From the NCBI RefSeq assembly GCF_012927325.1, contig NZ_JABBGI010000016.1:60726-124725 (forward strand): a stretch of 64,000 nt of DNA, read 5' to 3'. A model generated the notes under the pieces. It saw nothing but the letters and a program-made list of their open reading frames with translations. It searched no databases and was not told the DNA's origin. Position numbers and translations under genes: made by a program. The stretch comes from Chryseobacterium antibioticum (GTDB lineage: Bacteria > Bacteroidota > Bacteroidia > Flavobacteriales > Weeksellaceae). Numbering within the stretch: position 1 is the stretch's first letter; every line of letters starts with the position of its first letter. Below are positions 27,331 through 36,369 of the stretch, piece by piece.

Positions 27331-27636
27331 GTAGAGTTAATATGGTTAAAGTGAAAAAATACAAAAAAAAATCAAAAATTTAATAACCGACTAATACTAT
27401 ATTTGTAGCGTTACGGAAAGCCGTAAATCAGGAAGCGAAAATTGTTGGTCGTGTGAGCTTTTAAACACTTAATTGGCACATTCTACACTTATTTAGAATT
27501 AAAATAGAAATGAAATTATTTGTTTTTAGTCAGTTTTCCGTACTACTATAAACGCCCATCTTGATGGCATTGAACGATATCGGTCGACCATCAAGATATG
27601 AGGCAAAAATTTTTGCAAGATTTTCCATTTTCTAAA
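27331..27636. other. Non-coding region with inverted repeats beside a recombinase
   Basis: About 300 bases with no ORF. It contains TTACGG-AAAG-CCGTAA (about 27414-27429), and a 10-base inverted repeat ATCTTGATGG at 27558-27567 with its complement at 27598-27607, enclosing two 8-bp palindromes (CGATATCG and GGTCGACC). The second group lies 30 bases from the 3' end of the serine recombinase and could be its crossover site. A plus-strand TATATTTG box near 27398 hints at a transcript through the region. Confidence 0.45.
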
Positions 27637-28242
27637 TTACTTTTTATTTGACATCTGCTTAATTTCTTCATCAGTATGATTATCCAGAATTTTAGCATAC
27701 CTATAAAAAGTTGCTCTTGTCAATCCAAACGGTTTATAAATTTCCTCAGGACGTTTAGTGACATCCTTATATATATTACGTAGAAGTAACAGTTTAGAAA
27801 TTGTTTCTTTAGTATATCCCTTTGGTTTTCCTCCCAATCTACCTCTTGCTCTTGCCGACTGCAAGCCTGCATTGGTTCTCTCTCGGATCAGCTCACGCTC
27901 ATATTCAGATAAAAATGCCATTATATTTAAAAAGAGCCGGCCATTCATAGTAGAAGTATCTACTCCATCAGTTATCCCTTTTATGATAATACCTTTGTCA
28001 CTTAAACTTAAGACAAGATCAATAATATTTTTGAGACTTCTCCCTAATCGATCCAGTCTCCAGACATACAATTCATCACCTTCCCTAAACTGCTCAATCA
28101 TCTTATCGAGCTCCGGACGATTTTTTGTTGCACCCGAAATTTTCTCCTGATAAATTTTCTCACAACCTGCTTTTTCTAAAGCTTCAATTTGTAAATCTAA
28201 ATTTTGGTCTTTAGTTGAAACCCGGGCATATCCTATTTTCAT
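27637..28242 (-). CDS. Serine recombinase (resolvase/invertase type)
   Basis: A 201-residue protein. The catalytic serine is in YARVSTKDQN (Ser9), followed by the conserved EKISGATKNRPEL, LYVWRLDRLGRS and FLSEYERELIRERT segments, and a C-terminal HTH (KPFGLTRATFYRYAK). These enzymes bind as tetramers to short dyad sites and resolve, invert or integrate DNA. The size fits resolvases and invertases and not the large phage integrases. It sits between a dyad-rich region (27558-27607) and the 124-bp repeats, either of which might be its site. No inversion cassette is obvious nearby. Confidence 0.85.
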   Translation of the reverse strand: MKIGYARVSTKDQNLDLQIEALEKAGCEKIYQEKISGATKNRPELDKMIEQFREGDELYVWRLDRLGRSLKNIIDLVLSLSDKGIIIKGITDGVDTSTMNGRLFLNIMAFLSEYERELIRERTNAGLQSARARGRLGGKPKGYTKETISKLLLLRNIYKDVTKRPEEIYKPFGLTRATFYRYAKILDNHTDEEIKQMSNKK

Positions 28243-28379
28243 ATATTGTTACATTAAACTCATACTTGGTAAATTTGTGAAACGTTGTTTAATGATACGA
28301 CATTTTGAGAAAATAAATAGAAAAAATAAAGTGACGAGATCTAATCACTTCAAAAATCTCAAAATACCACCCGATTGTA

Positions 28380-28790
28380 GGATCTGCGTAAAATAGTATC
28401 AGGTACATTCTGATATTAAATGATTACACAGGTTAAAGTCGAGCCTGCGTAAAAATTACCCATGTTTTTTTACCTGCGTAATTTTTACCCACCTTATTGT
28501 AGCACCTGCGTAAAATAGTATCAGGTACATTCTGATATTAAATGATTACACAGGTTAAAGTTGAGCCTGCGTAAAAATTACCCATGTTTTTTTTAACCTG
28601 CGTAATTTTTACCCACCTTATTGTAGCACCTGCGTGAAATAGTATCAGGTATATTCTGATCTTAAATAGTTACAGCCTAAAGTTGAACCTGCGTAAAAAT
28701 TACCCATGTTTTCTTTTAACCTAAGTAATTTTCACCCACTTTATTGCAACACCTGCGCAAAATAGTATCAGGTCATATTCTTACCCTGAT
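28380..28790 (+). repeat. Three and a half tandem 124-bp repeats with internal dyads
   Basis: Units start near 28383, 28505, 28629 and 28752, the last cut short. Each begins CTGCGTAAAATAGTATCAGG and contains two half-sites, CCTGCGTAAAAATTACCCA and CCTGCGTAATTTTTACCCA. Their cores are reverse complements, so each unit can form a 15-bp stem with two C-C mismatches. Units 1 and 2 are almost identical; units 3 and 4 have drifted. The arrangement resembles iterons or a protein-binding array near a transfer origin. Confidence 0.85.
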
Positions 28791-28919
28791 TAAAATGGAT
28801 ACAGCTCAGTGTATTCTCCCTTCTTCAATATTTGTAATGTTTTTTTTGTTTCAAGAGCAAAAACGTCTAAATAAAAGCAATGTTTTGATTATTAATGTTT
28901 TATAGCTTTGTTTGGATGC

Positions 28920-29015
28920 TTTTCAGAATTCTGAAAAAAGTGGGCGGCTTTATATAGCAAGATGTGTCTTTGTACGTACAAACTTTTCAAGTTGTACTTC
29001 CAAAGACGATCTTGC
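28920..29015. other. Candidate origin of transfer (nested hairpins)
   Basis: A perfect 18-bp palindrome (28920-28937, TTTTCAGAATTCTGAAAA) is followed by a nested hairpin. The outer arms are GCAAGATGTGTCTTTG (28957-28972) and CAAAGACGATCTTGC (29001-29015); the inner arms are 28977-28985 and 28989-28996. It lies about 360 bases upstream of the relaxosome and relaxase genes, where oriT is normally found. The nick site itself cannot be assigned by eye. Confidence 0.5.
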
Positions 29016-29372
29016 CTTTTTTTGCAAAAAGGAGAAAAAACGGCGGAACTTGTTTTTTTGTTTCGGGGAAAATTAGGAGCAATATTCCAAATTAGCCCAG
29101 TATATTCTTTTTTAATCTCCATATATTCCAGATGAGTCCAGCTTGTTCTTATTTAGCCCAAGCCCGATGAATACTATTGCTTTCTCGATTTTTATGTCCC
29201 AATTTTGCAAAAGAAATTTTAACCAAAAACAAAATGAAAATACAGATTTATTTTTCTGCCATTCATCAAAGGGACAATATCAAGCCTTACTTACCGAGAA
29301 GCGCTGAGCTATTTTAATCGGATAAAGCTTCACTGAGTTATTTACCATAAGAAAAATTGAAAATGAAAAAGG

Positions 29373-29723
29373 ATGGAAAAGGAGGTACGGATTTACATCA
29401 GAATTCAAAAATCCAGAAAAGGAAACTGGAAAAAAATCTGCTCAGAAAAGCAGATCTCCTTAACCAGCTTGATTATCCATTCGGTAGAGAACAGGATTCA
29501 GGATGATGAAAGGCGAAAAGTACTGGCGTTCATTGAAAAACAAGATAACATCTTTATCAAGATAGAAACCAACATCAACCAGATCGCTAGAATTGTAAAT
29601 GGTCAAAAGTTTATTTCCGAAAAAGAATTGAAGGATTTCCTGGGTAAACTTTCCGAAATCGAAAAACTGAAGAGAGAACAGAATCTGATTTTCTCAAGGA
29701 TTTATTCATTGCTTGGAAAATGA
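29373..29723 (+). CDS. Relaxosome accessory protein (MobC/BmgB-like)
   Basis: A 116-residue basic protein. The N-terminus has a ribbon-helix-helix pattern (short strand EVRIYIRIQ, then two helices), and the C-terminal half is a long helix with IETNINQIARIVN, the typical element of plasmid-mobilisation relaxosome proteins of the MobC family. These bind oriT and help the relaxase nick it. Its stop overlaps the relaxase start (ATGA), which indicates translational coupling. It is the first gene of the transfer region. Confidence 0.75.
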   Translation: MEKEVRIYIRIQKSRKGNWKKICSEKQISLTSLIIHSVENRIQDDERRKVLAFIEKQDNIFIKIETNINQIARIVNGQKFISEKELKDFLGKLSEIEKLKREQNLIFSRIYSLLGK

Positions 29724-31243
29724 TTGTCAAGATAATGGAGCCTGCGGGTTCCGGCTTTCCCGGAGTACAGTATAATGATAAAAAGGTAGAGAAAGGGGGC
29801 GGTGAGCTGATGCTGATGAAAAATTTTCCTTCCTTCATTAACGAAAATAGCAGTCAACAGGAAGTTCGGAATTATTTAAAATCCATATCAAAGAATGAAA
29901 GGGTAAAAAAGCCTCAGTTTCATGCTGCTATTTCCACGAAGTTTCAGGAACATACCAAAGAAGAGCTCACAAGGATTGCAGAAAATTTTATGGATGAGCT
30001 GGGGTACGGAAAGCAACCCTTTATTGTGGTGTTCCATAATGATACAGAAAATCACCATGCCCATATTGTTTCTACCCGTGTCAGTAAACAGACCGGTAAG
30101 AAAATCAATGACAGTTATGAAAAGCTTAAAGCGCAGAAAGCATTAAGCAGAGTCATGGAAAAGCTGTATGGATTAAGTACGCAGGAACAAATAGAAAAAT
30201 TACTGAGCTACCGATACAGCTCTTTAAAGCAACTGGAACTGCTTTTGGAAAGAAACGGATTCCGGCTTTCCCAAAATAAGAATGATGAGGGTGCTTTGGA
30301 TATCTTGAAAAACGGAGTTCGGGAAAAAACAATTAATGTAGTTCAGCTCAACTTCAGCAGTCATAAAAATGATTCCCGAGCATGGCAGTTAAAAGCAATT
30401 TTTTTAAAATACAAAGAATTGTACTCGAGCAAGGTGTTCAAGATTGAAGACTGCAGGGCTCAGGAAGCGATGTTGCCTGAAGAAAAGCAAAACGAGAATT
30501 GGAAACCGAAAATTGAATTCGAGAGTGAGCTTCAGAAAAAGTTGCGGGATGTTTTCGGGTTGGATGTGGTATTTCATTACAAAGAAAGCGAGCCACCTCT
30601 AATAGAGGATAGCAATAAGAAAACCGGAAGCGGCACTGCTGCCGCCCGCCCTTTCGGATATACCTTGATTGACCATAAGACAGGATCGGTGTATAAAGGA
30701 AGTGAGATTGTGAAAATGAATGAGTTGTTTGAGTTCACTTCCGATACCATAGACAAAAGACTTTTTGAAAGTTTAAAGGATTACAATATAGCAGATGAAG
30801 CTTCTAAGCAAGTCTTACTAGAGCATTTGAAACGCCAAAACCCTGACCATACGCCAAAAGATTTTATGCTTTTTGAAACTAAAAAAAGGAAGAATAAAGA
30901 AATATTTGGCTCAGTCAGGAACGAAGTAAAGCAATATCTCAAAACACAGAACCCAAAAGACGTTCACATTATAAGGTCCGAAGAGGGTAAATATTATGCT
31001 ATCAACTCAAAATTACACTATGTAGGAGAGCTGGAACAGCTGATAGGCGAAAAAGATTATCAAAAGTTCCTGAATCCGGCTGAAAACCAGCAGCAGGTTT
31101 CAGTAACCCAAAATGAAAAACTTTCAAAAGAACTGAACAGAAGTATCAATGATTTGATTTTTCAATTCAGTAAATCCTCAGGAGGAACCGGAAAAGACCC
31201 TTCGGAAGAAGAGCTCAAAAAAAGAAGAAAAAAGAGAAAATAG
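29720..31243 (+). CDS. Relaxase / mobilisation nuclease
   Basis: A 507-residue protein of the MobA/VirD2-like relaxase type. The metal-binding histidine motif is FHNDTENHHAHIVS, beginning near residue 108, and a QFHAAIS segment lies upstream. These enzymes nick oriT through a tyrosine, stay bound to the 5' end and are carried into the recipient. A long helical C-terminal part (residues about 150-507) probably contacts the transfer channel. Coupled to the accessory gene upstream and followed by a ParA-like gene. The exact nicking tyrosine is not assigned. Confidence 0.85.
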   Translation: MIVKIMEPAGSGFPGVQYNDKKVEKGGGELMLMKNFPSFINENSSQQEVRNYLKSISKNERVKKPQFHAAISTKFQEHTKEELTRIAENFMDELGYGKQPFIVVFHNDTENHHAHIVSTRVSKQTGKKINDSYEKLKAQKALSRVMEKLYGLSTQEQIEKLLSYRYSSLKQLELLLERNGFRLSQNKNDEGALDILKNGVREKTINVVQLNFSSHKNDSRAWQLKAIFLKYKELYSSKVFKIEDCRAQEAMLPEEKQNENWKPKIEFESELQKKLRDVFGLDVVFHYKESEPPLIEDSNKKTGSGTAAARPFGYTLIDHKTGSVYKGSEIVKMNELFEFTSDTIDKRLFESLKDYNIADEASKQVLLEHLKRQNPDHTPKDFMLFETKKRKNKEIFGSVRNEVKQYLKTQNPKDVHIIRSEEGKYYAINSKLHYVGELEQLIGEKDYQKFLNPAENQQQVSVTQNEKLSKELNRSINDLIFQFSKSSGGTGKDPSEEELKKRRKKRK

Positions 31244-31331
31244 AGTTAATGGTTTTCAGTTGATCTCCCATAAAAAATTACCCAACACCTTTAAAATTGA
31301 TAACCATTACCCAACAACTAACAACCAAACT

Positions 31332-31985
31332 ATGATTATCACCTTTGCCACCCAAAAGGGCGGAGCGGGAAAAACCACTCTTGCCATTGCATTTGCCAAT
31401 TACCTTTGTGAGGTTTCCCAAAGGAAAATTAAGGCGTATGACTTTGACTTTCAGAAATCTTTTTTCAACAAATGGAAAGAGGACGAATATTCAGAGCTGC
31501 CAAAGCTGTATGAAGTGGAACTCGTCGGAGACGATGAAGAAGAACAGCCTTTTGCAGATTTGGAAAAAATTATAGGTCTTAAGGAAAGTGAAGCAATATA
31601 CCTGTTTGATTTGGCGGGTACACTCGACCAGAAATACAGTGATCTATTGATTTACAGTGATTTTATCATCATTCCTTTTGAATACTCCGATGTATCGGTA
31701 AAATCAACCCTGGTATTCAAAAACCTGCTGGGTTTACTCGAAAGTGAGGCAGAGCGGATCTTTATCCGATCCAAATATGACAAAGGTTATAAATATCTTA
31801 ACCAAAAGGAGATGGATATCGAGATCTCAAAATACGGAACCCTGATTGAAAGCCCTGTATACAAAAGAAATTGCTTACAGAGCATTAATACGAGGAAGCT
31901 TACCTACGAACAGCGATATGCGATAAAAAAGCCATTCAACGAAATTATTGAACAAATAAGTGAAGCATTACAAATTACCTTGTAA
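31332..31985 (+). CDS. ParA/MinD-like ATPase (TraA-like)
   Basis: A 217-residue P-loop ATPase with the deviant Walker A KGGAGKTT near its N-terminus (FATQKGGAGKTTLA), a Walker B-like YLFDLAGTLDQ, and an FEYSD switch. In CTnDOT-type elements a ParA-like TraA opens the transfer operon and probably positions or stabilises the element or the channel. I choose the ATG at 31332, because the conserved domain starts two residues later; the TTG-started frame from 31260 adds an implausible polar leader. Confidence 0.8.
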   Translation: MIITFATQKGGAGKTTLAIAFANYLCEVSQRKIKAYDFDFQKSFFNKWKEDEYSELPKLYEVELVGDDEEEQPFADLEKIIGLKESEAIYLFDLAGTLDQKYSDLLIYSDFIIIPFEYSDVSVKSTLVFKNLLGLLESEAERIFIRSKYDKGYKYLNQKEMDIEISKYGTLIESPVYKRNCLQSINTRKLTYEQRYAIKKPFNEIIEQISEALQITL

Positions 31986-32021
31986 GGCTGATTCCAAAGA
32001 AAAACAAAATAAAAATGAAAT

Positions 32022-32561
32022 ATGATAAAGTATTCACTCATCCTGTTAGCAGCTTATTTCCTGTATTATGCCGGAAATATCCTGTACGACCTTTTCTTAA
32101 AAAAAGAAAAGATCATTCACGTCGATCTGACCGAAGAATTTTCACTAGGCGATTTTGCTCAAAGAGAGAGTAAGCCTCCTTCTACCATCGGTATTGAAGA
32201 CGTTGAAAACGTCAATACTCCCAAATCCTTCTTGAAAAAAGAACTTGATTCCCAAAAACAATCAGCTACCGACGAAAAGCCGGATTTGGAAGAGCTAAGA
32301 AAACGATTTGAAGCTGAGCAGGATATTGATGATATGCCTGCTGCACCTGTGAACGAAACCAAAGCAGTAACAATAGAAGAGAGCCAGTCAGATAACACAA
32401 GCCATCCTCAGGATATGCCTGGCAAAGCAGAAGAGCATTTCAATGGTGAAAAGACTGAGCCTAAAAAATCCCATTGGAAGGAGCTCCTGAATTTATCGGA
32501 GACCACCGTTCAAATGGTCGCTAACTACGATGGGCAAAAGGTTTACCATTCCATCATTTAA
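32022..32561 (+). CDS. Membrane-anchored conjugation-region protein
   Basis: A 179-residue protein with one N-terminal membrane segment (about residues 3-22) and a long acidic, low-complexity cytosolic or periplasmic tail (rich in E, D, K, S) ending in a short hydrophobic motif (VQMVANYDGQKVYHSII). It occupies the place of small TraB-TraD genes between traA and traE in CTnDOT-like operons, but I do not recognise a specific family. A role in assembling the transfer machine is inferred from position only. Confidence 0.5.
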   Translation: MIKYSLILLAAYFLYYAGNILYDLFLKKEKIIHVDLTEEFSLGDFAQRESKPPSTIGIEDVENVNTPKSFLKKELDSQKQSATDEKPDLEELRKRFEAEQDIDDMPAAPVNETKAVTIEESQSDNTSHPQDMPGKAEEHFNGEKTEPKKSHWKELLNLSETTVQMVANYDGQKVYHSII

Positions 32562-32678
32562 ACAGTAATAAACACTTCAAAATTACCCCATCTCATCCTA
32601 TCAATTGATACGGATAGCATACCCCTTATGCCAATTTCTAAGCACAAAAACCTAATTCTAAACAAACATTTAATCATT

Positions 32679-32999
32679 ATGAACAACAATTTAAAACGCT
32701 ATATGGCAGTAAAAAAGATACTGACTGCTTGTATGATTCTTCTTGCTTTCACGCCTGTATTTGCACAGGGCGGAGCAACAGCCATCTCCAATGCGGCAAG
32801 TGACATTAGAGACTATTGGGATCCCATCAAACTGATTTTGAAAGCCGTGGGCGGGCTGGTTGGTTTCATCGGAGGTCTCAGAGTATATAATAAATGGACC
32901 AATGGTGATCAGGATGTCAACAAAGAAATCCTTGGTTATGGGGGAGCCATGATCTTTCTGATTGTCGTTCCGGAATTCGTAACGGCTTTCTTTGCTTAA
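32679..32999 (+). CDS. traE: TraE-like conjugation protein (DUF4134)
   Basis: A 106-residue protein with a signal peptide ending at VFAQ, then a GGA-rich segment, DIRDYWDPIKLILKAVGGL and two hydrophobic helices. This is the DUF4134/TraE pattern of Bacteroidetes conjugative elements, a VirB2-like pilin candidate processed and inserted in the inner membrane. The ATG at 32679 gives a normal n-region for the signal peptide; the upstream ATG at 32628 would add 17 unlikely residues. The next gene, traF, follows after 3 bases. Confidence 0.75.
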   Translation: MNNNLKRYMAVKKILTACMILLAFTPVFAQGGATAISNAASDIRDYWDPIKLILKAVGGLVGFIGGLRVYNKWTNGDQDVNKEILGYGGAMIFLIVVPEFVTAFFA

Positions 33000-33002
33000 G
33001 TT

Positions 33003-33317
33003 ATGGGATTCTATCTCTACAAGGGGCTCAAAAAACCCCTTGTATTCTTCGGACTCAAGGGAAAATATATTTTTTATGCCGTGGGTGTTATCGGAGGCGG
33101 AGTCATTGCAGCACTCATATTATCCAGGTTCGGATTATTAGGCTCTTTACTAGGGCTTGCAGTCACCGGAGGCGGTGTATATCTCATTTTCAAAAGACAG
33201 GACACCCATGGTCTGTATGACAAGACTAAGAATTTCGATCAGATTTTCATTTTCCCTAAAAGGTTGAACAGCAAAAGATTTTTAAAGCATGGCAACAACA
33301 AAAAAACAAGCATTTAG
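33003..33317 (+). CDS. traF: TraF-like conjugation protein (DUF4133)
   Basis: A 104-residue protein with two hydrophobic helices (about residues 20-42 and 48-65) and the GLKKPLVFFGLKGKYIFY and FIFPKRLNSKRFLKHG segments characteristic of DUF4133. It is the VirB3-like inner-membrane component that works beside the VirB4 ATPase. Its end overlaps the TraG start by 29 bases, so the two are translationally coupled. Confidence 0.8.
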   Translation: MGFYLYKGLKKPLVFFGLKGKYIFYAVGVIGGGVIAALILSRFGLLGSLLGLAVTGGGVYLIFKRQDTHGLYDKTKNFDQIFIFPKRLNSKRFLKHGNNKKTSI

Positions 33318-36300
33318 TATTCCTTTCATCGGCTATGATTATGGAAAAGATCAGCATTGGGATTTTGATGTCCTTTTCGGGCAGTATGGAAATCCCATCA
33401 TTGGTATCAGAATCAGAAATATCGTGGAACAGTATTCAGCAGACCCGGATTATTATCTCCATTTTCATACGGTTTTGAATCAGGTCGTGTCCATCATCGG
33501 GGAGGGGAGAATTGTTCAGAAGCTTGATATTTTCTCAAAAAAGAAATACTCAGCCGAGCTTTCCAAGGAATTCCTACAACAGAAATATTCTGAGCATTTT
33601 GACGGAAGGCTTTTTAAAACCATTGAAACGGTATTACTGTTTACAGATATTATTGATGATAAGCTGAAAAAGAAAAATAAATCCTACAATTTCTCTGCAA
33701 AGAGCTATAAAGAACTTAGGGACAAATGTCAGAAGGTGTTTATGCTTTTGAAACAAAGTGACTGTGAACCGGAGTTCTTATTAGAGAAAGATTTTGAGTA
33801 TTATATTTCCGGAGCTTTATCAATGCAGTTTTCGGGTACCCCGGTTTTTGACAATATTAGAAGTACTAATGAATATTTGCAAATAGGCAACCGCTTTGTT
33901 AAAAACATCTCCTATGTCGATGTGGAAAACATTGACCTGCCTTCCGAAATAGAACCTTATTCCATCTTGGGAGGTAACGGAGCCGCAGCCGAAACGGCAG
34001 TAGATAATTTTACCTTTATTAATGAACTGGAAGATTATGAAACCATTATCTACAATCAGGTCATTACCATTCCGGTACAAGCCCAGCAGCAAAGGGAATT
34101 GGACAAGAAGAAGAAAAAGCACGAAGGAGCAGCGAACAATTCCCCATCCAATGCCATTATTGCCGAAGAGATTCAGAGCCTCCTTCATCATATAGCCATA
34201 GACGGACAGTTGATTGTCAATGCCCATTTTTCCCTAATATTTTCAACAAACACTCTGGAAGAAATGGAAGGGACACAGTCCCTGATTGAAAATAAGCTGT
34301 TTACCAAGGGGATCATTGTCTCCAGGAATGCCTATAACCAGCTTGAACTTTTCCGGGCAGCCCTACCAGGCAATGCCACGGAACTCAGGGAGTATGATCT
34401 GTTTATGACTACGAGCGAAGCAGCGCTTTGTTTTTTTTTTAAAGAAAGCTACCCCGTAAACGATGAAAGTGGCTTCTACCTAAGATTTACCGACCGTCAG
34501 GGTGTTCCCCTAAAAGTTGACCCCTCGGATTTACCGATGAAAACCGGAAGAATTAACAACCGTAACAAATTTGTATTGGGGCCCAGCGGTTCAGGCAAGA
34601 GCTTTCTAATGAATAATATCGTGGAGCAGTACCTCACCTACAATTATGATGTCGTGATCGTGGATACCGGAGATTCCTACTCAGGAACCTGCCAATATAA
34701 GGGTGGAAGATACATTCAATACACGGAAGAAAAACCCATTACGATGAATCCTTTCCTGATGGATCAAAAAGAATTCAATATTGAAAAAATAGAGTTTTTG
34801 ACGAACCTGATCTTTTTGATCTGGCAAGGCCCTGATGCGACAATGTCGTCCGCACAGAAATCCATATTGGATAATGTCCTGATGTCGTATTATCACAGTT
34901 TTTTTCATTCGGGAACGAAGTGGTACGAAAATAAAACCCCGGAAGAGCTCATTCTTTATTTAAGCAAATATAATATTCACGAAGAAGATGTTTATGCAGT
35001 ATACGAAGAGGAATCCAGGGGGCAGCATACCTATTATGATATTCTGGGGATTGCCTTCGATGCCGGTTTTGATGAAGTGAAAGAAGCCTTTAGAAAACTC
35101 GCCATTGAATACCATCCGGATAAAAATCTGAATAATCCTGATTATGACAGCGAGAAATTCTATACAATCTATGAGGCTTATGAAACCCTGAGTGATCAGG
35201 AAAAACGTAAAGTCTATAATGAAACCCAGCTGATACTCATTCAGGCTAATGAAATCATACAGCAACCCAAGGATACTGAAGAGTGGAATGAATCGTTCAG
35301 AAAAGCCCTTATTAAAAAAATTAAAGAGCTGGAAGAAAAGCTCATTATAAAAGAACTTTCCTTCAACGGATTCTATGAGTACTGCGATAAATTTCTTCCC
35401 ATATACCTGAATAATAAAAAACATAAAATTAGAGAGACGGAGTTTAATCTGAGAACATTTCTATTTGTATTAAGGGATTTTTACAAAGGTGGAAGATACG
35501 GAACCACCCTCAATGAAAGTGCCGACAATACCTTATTCAATGAGCCCTTCATTGTATTCGAAATTGATAACGTCAAGGATAATCCCAAACTTTTCCCCAT
35601 TGTAACGCTGATCATTATGGATACTTTCATCCAGAAGATGAGACTCCGGAAAGATCGTCGCAAAGCTCTTATAATAGAGGAAGCGTGGAAAGCCATTGCT
35701 TCAAAATTAATGGGAGGGTACATCCTCTATCTCTACAAAACCGTAAGGAAATTCTGGGGCGAAGCGGTAGTAGTTACTCAGGAACTGGACGATATTATCG
35801 GAAATGCTGTAGTAAAAGACAGCATCATCAACAACTCCGATACGTTTATCCTTCTGGATCAGACCAAATTTAAGGACAACTTTGACCGGATAGCCGCTCT
35901 GCTTTCCTTGAATAAAGTAGAACAGAACAAGATTTTCACGATCAACAACTTAAATAATAAGTTCGGACGAAGCAGGTTCAAGGAATTTTATCTCAAACGG
36001 GGTTCCAAAGGAGAAGTATACGGTAACGAAGTGGCCCTTGAACAATATTTAACCTACACCACGGAAAAGCCCGAAAAGTCGGCTGTTGAATACTATATAC
36101 AAAAGTATGGAAACTATGATAAAGCCTTAGAAATCTTTGTAGAACAGGTGAAAACCTTCGGGGGTGATATGGGAAACATGGTCTCCTTAGTGAACCTCTA
36201 TCAAAAGCCTTTGGATTCAAAAGTCCTTGCGTTCTACCACGGGTTTAAGAACCGGAAGACGAACCTTGATAAGAATATCTTCAAAAGCATTTCCAAGGAA

Positions 36301-36369
36301 TTAGAGGACCAAAATATCAGTCTTTCGGAATTAATCAATAGACAATCTTATACATATGAAAAAGTTTAG
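33289..36369 (+). CDS. traG: TraG/VirB4-type conjugation ATPase with an inserted DnaJ J-domain
   Basis: A 1026-residue VirB4-like ATPase that powers the type IV channel. Walker A is GPSGSGKS (residues 431-438) and Walker B is ALIIEEAWKAI (about 792-802), followed by the VVVTQELDDI and FILLDQTKF motifs of the family. Between them, at about residues 578-650, is a complete J-domain: YYDILGI, the KEAFRKLAIEY helix, the HPD tripeptide at 609-611, and FYTIYEAYETLSDQEKRKVYN. A coiled segment (IKKIKELEEKL) follows. The reading frame is continuous, so this is a true insertion. Typical Bacteroidetes TraG proteins are roughly 800-850 residues, matching this one without the insert. Overlaps the next gene by 14 bases. 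Confidence 0.9.
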   Translation: MATTKKQAFSIPFIGYDYGKDQHWDFDVLFGQYGNPIIGIRIRNIVEQYSADPDYYLHFHTVLNQVVSIIGEGRIVQKLDIFSKKKYSAELSKEFLQQKYSEHFDGRLFKTIETVLLFTDIIDDKLKKKNKSYNFSAKSYKELRDKCQKVFMLLKQSDCEPEFLLEKDFEYYISGALSMQFSGTPVFDNIRSTNEYLQIGNRFVKNISYVDVENIDLPSEIEPYSILGGNGAAAETAVDNFTFINELEDYETIIYNQVITIPVQAQQQRELDKKKKKHEGAANNSPSNAIIAEEIQSLLHHIAIDGQLIVNAHFSLIFSTNTLEEMEGTQSLIENKLFTKGIIVSRNAYNQLELFRAALPGNATELREYDLFMTTSEAALCFFFKESYPVNDESGFYLRFTDRQGVPLKVDPSDLPMKTGRINNRNKFVLGPSGSGKSFLMNNIVEQYLTYNYDVVIVDTGDSYSGTCQYKGGRYIQYTEEKPITMNPFLMDQKEFNIEKIEFLTNLIFLIWQGPDATMSSAQKSILDNVLMSYYHSFFHSGTKWYENKTPEELILYLSKYNIHEEDVYAVYEEESRGQHTYYDILGIAFDAGFDEVKEAFRKLAIEYHPDKNLNNPDYDSEKFYTIYEAYETLSDQEKRKVYNETQLILIQANEIIQQPKDTEEWNESFRKALIKKIKELEEKLIIKELSFNGFYEYCDKFLPIYLNNKKHKIRETEFNLRTFLFVLRDFYKGGRYGTTLNESADNTLFNEPFIVFEIDNVKDNPKLFPIVTLIIMDTFIQKMRLRKDRRKALIIEEAWKAIASKLMGGYILYLYKTVRKFWGEAVVVTQELDDIIGNAVVKDSIINNSDTFILLDQTKFKDNFDRIAALLSLNKVEQNKIFTINNLNNKFGRSRFKEFYLKRGSKGEVYGNEVALEQYLTYTTEKPEKSAVEYYIQKYGNYDKALEIFVEQVKTFGGDMGNMVSLVNLYQKPLDSKVLAFYHGFKNRKTNLDKNIFKSISKELEDQNISLSELINRQSYTYEKV

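Noticed and set aside
28380..28790. Possible CRISPR array
   Set aside because: The repeat unit is about 124 bp and nearly all of it is conserved; there are no 30-40 base unique spacers and no cas genes.
27637..28790. Plasmid replication module
   Set aside because: Despite iteron-like repeats, no replication initiator gene is seen nearby, so I do not call an origin of replication.
28892..29122. Minus-strand 76-residue ORF
   Set aside because: It lies over the oriT-like hairpins and its composition follows the inverted repeats, so it is more likely a chance frame.
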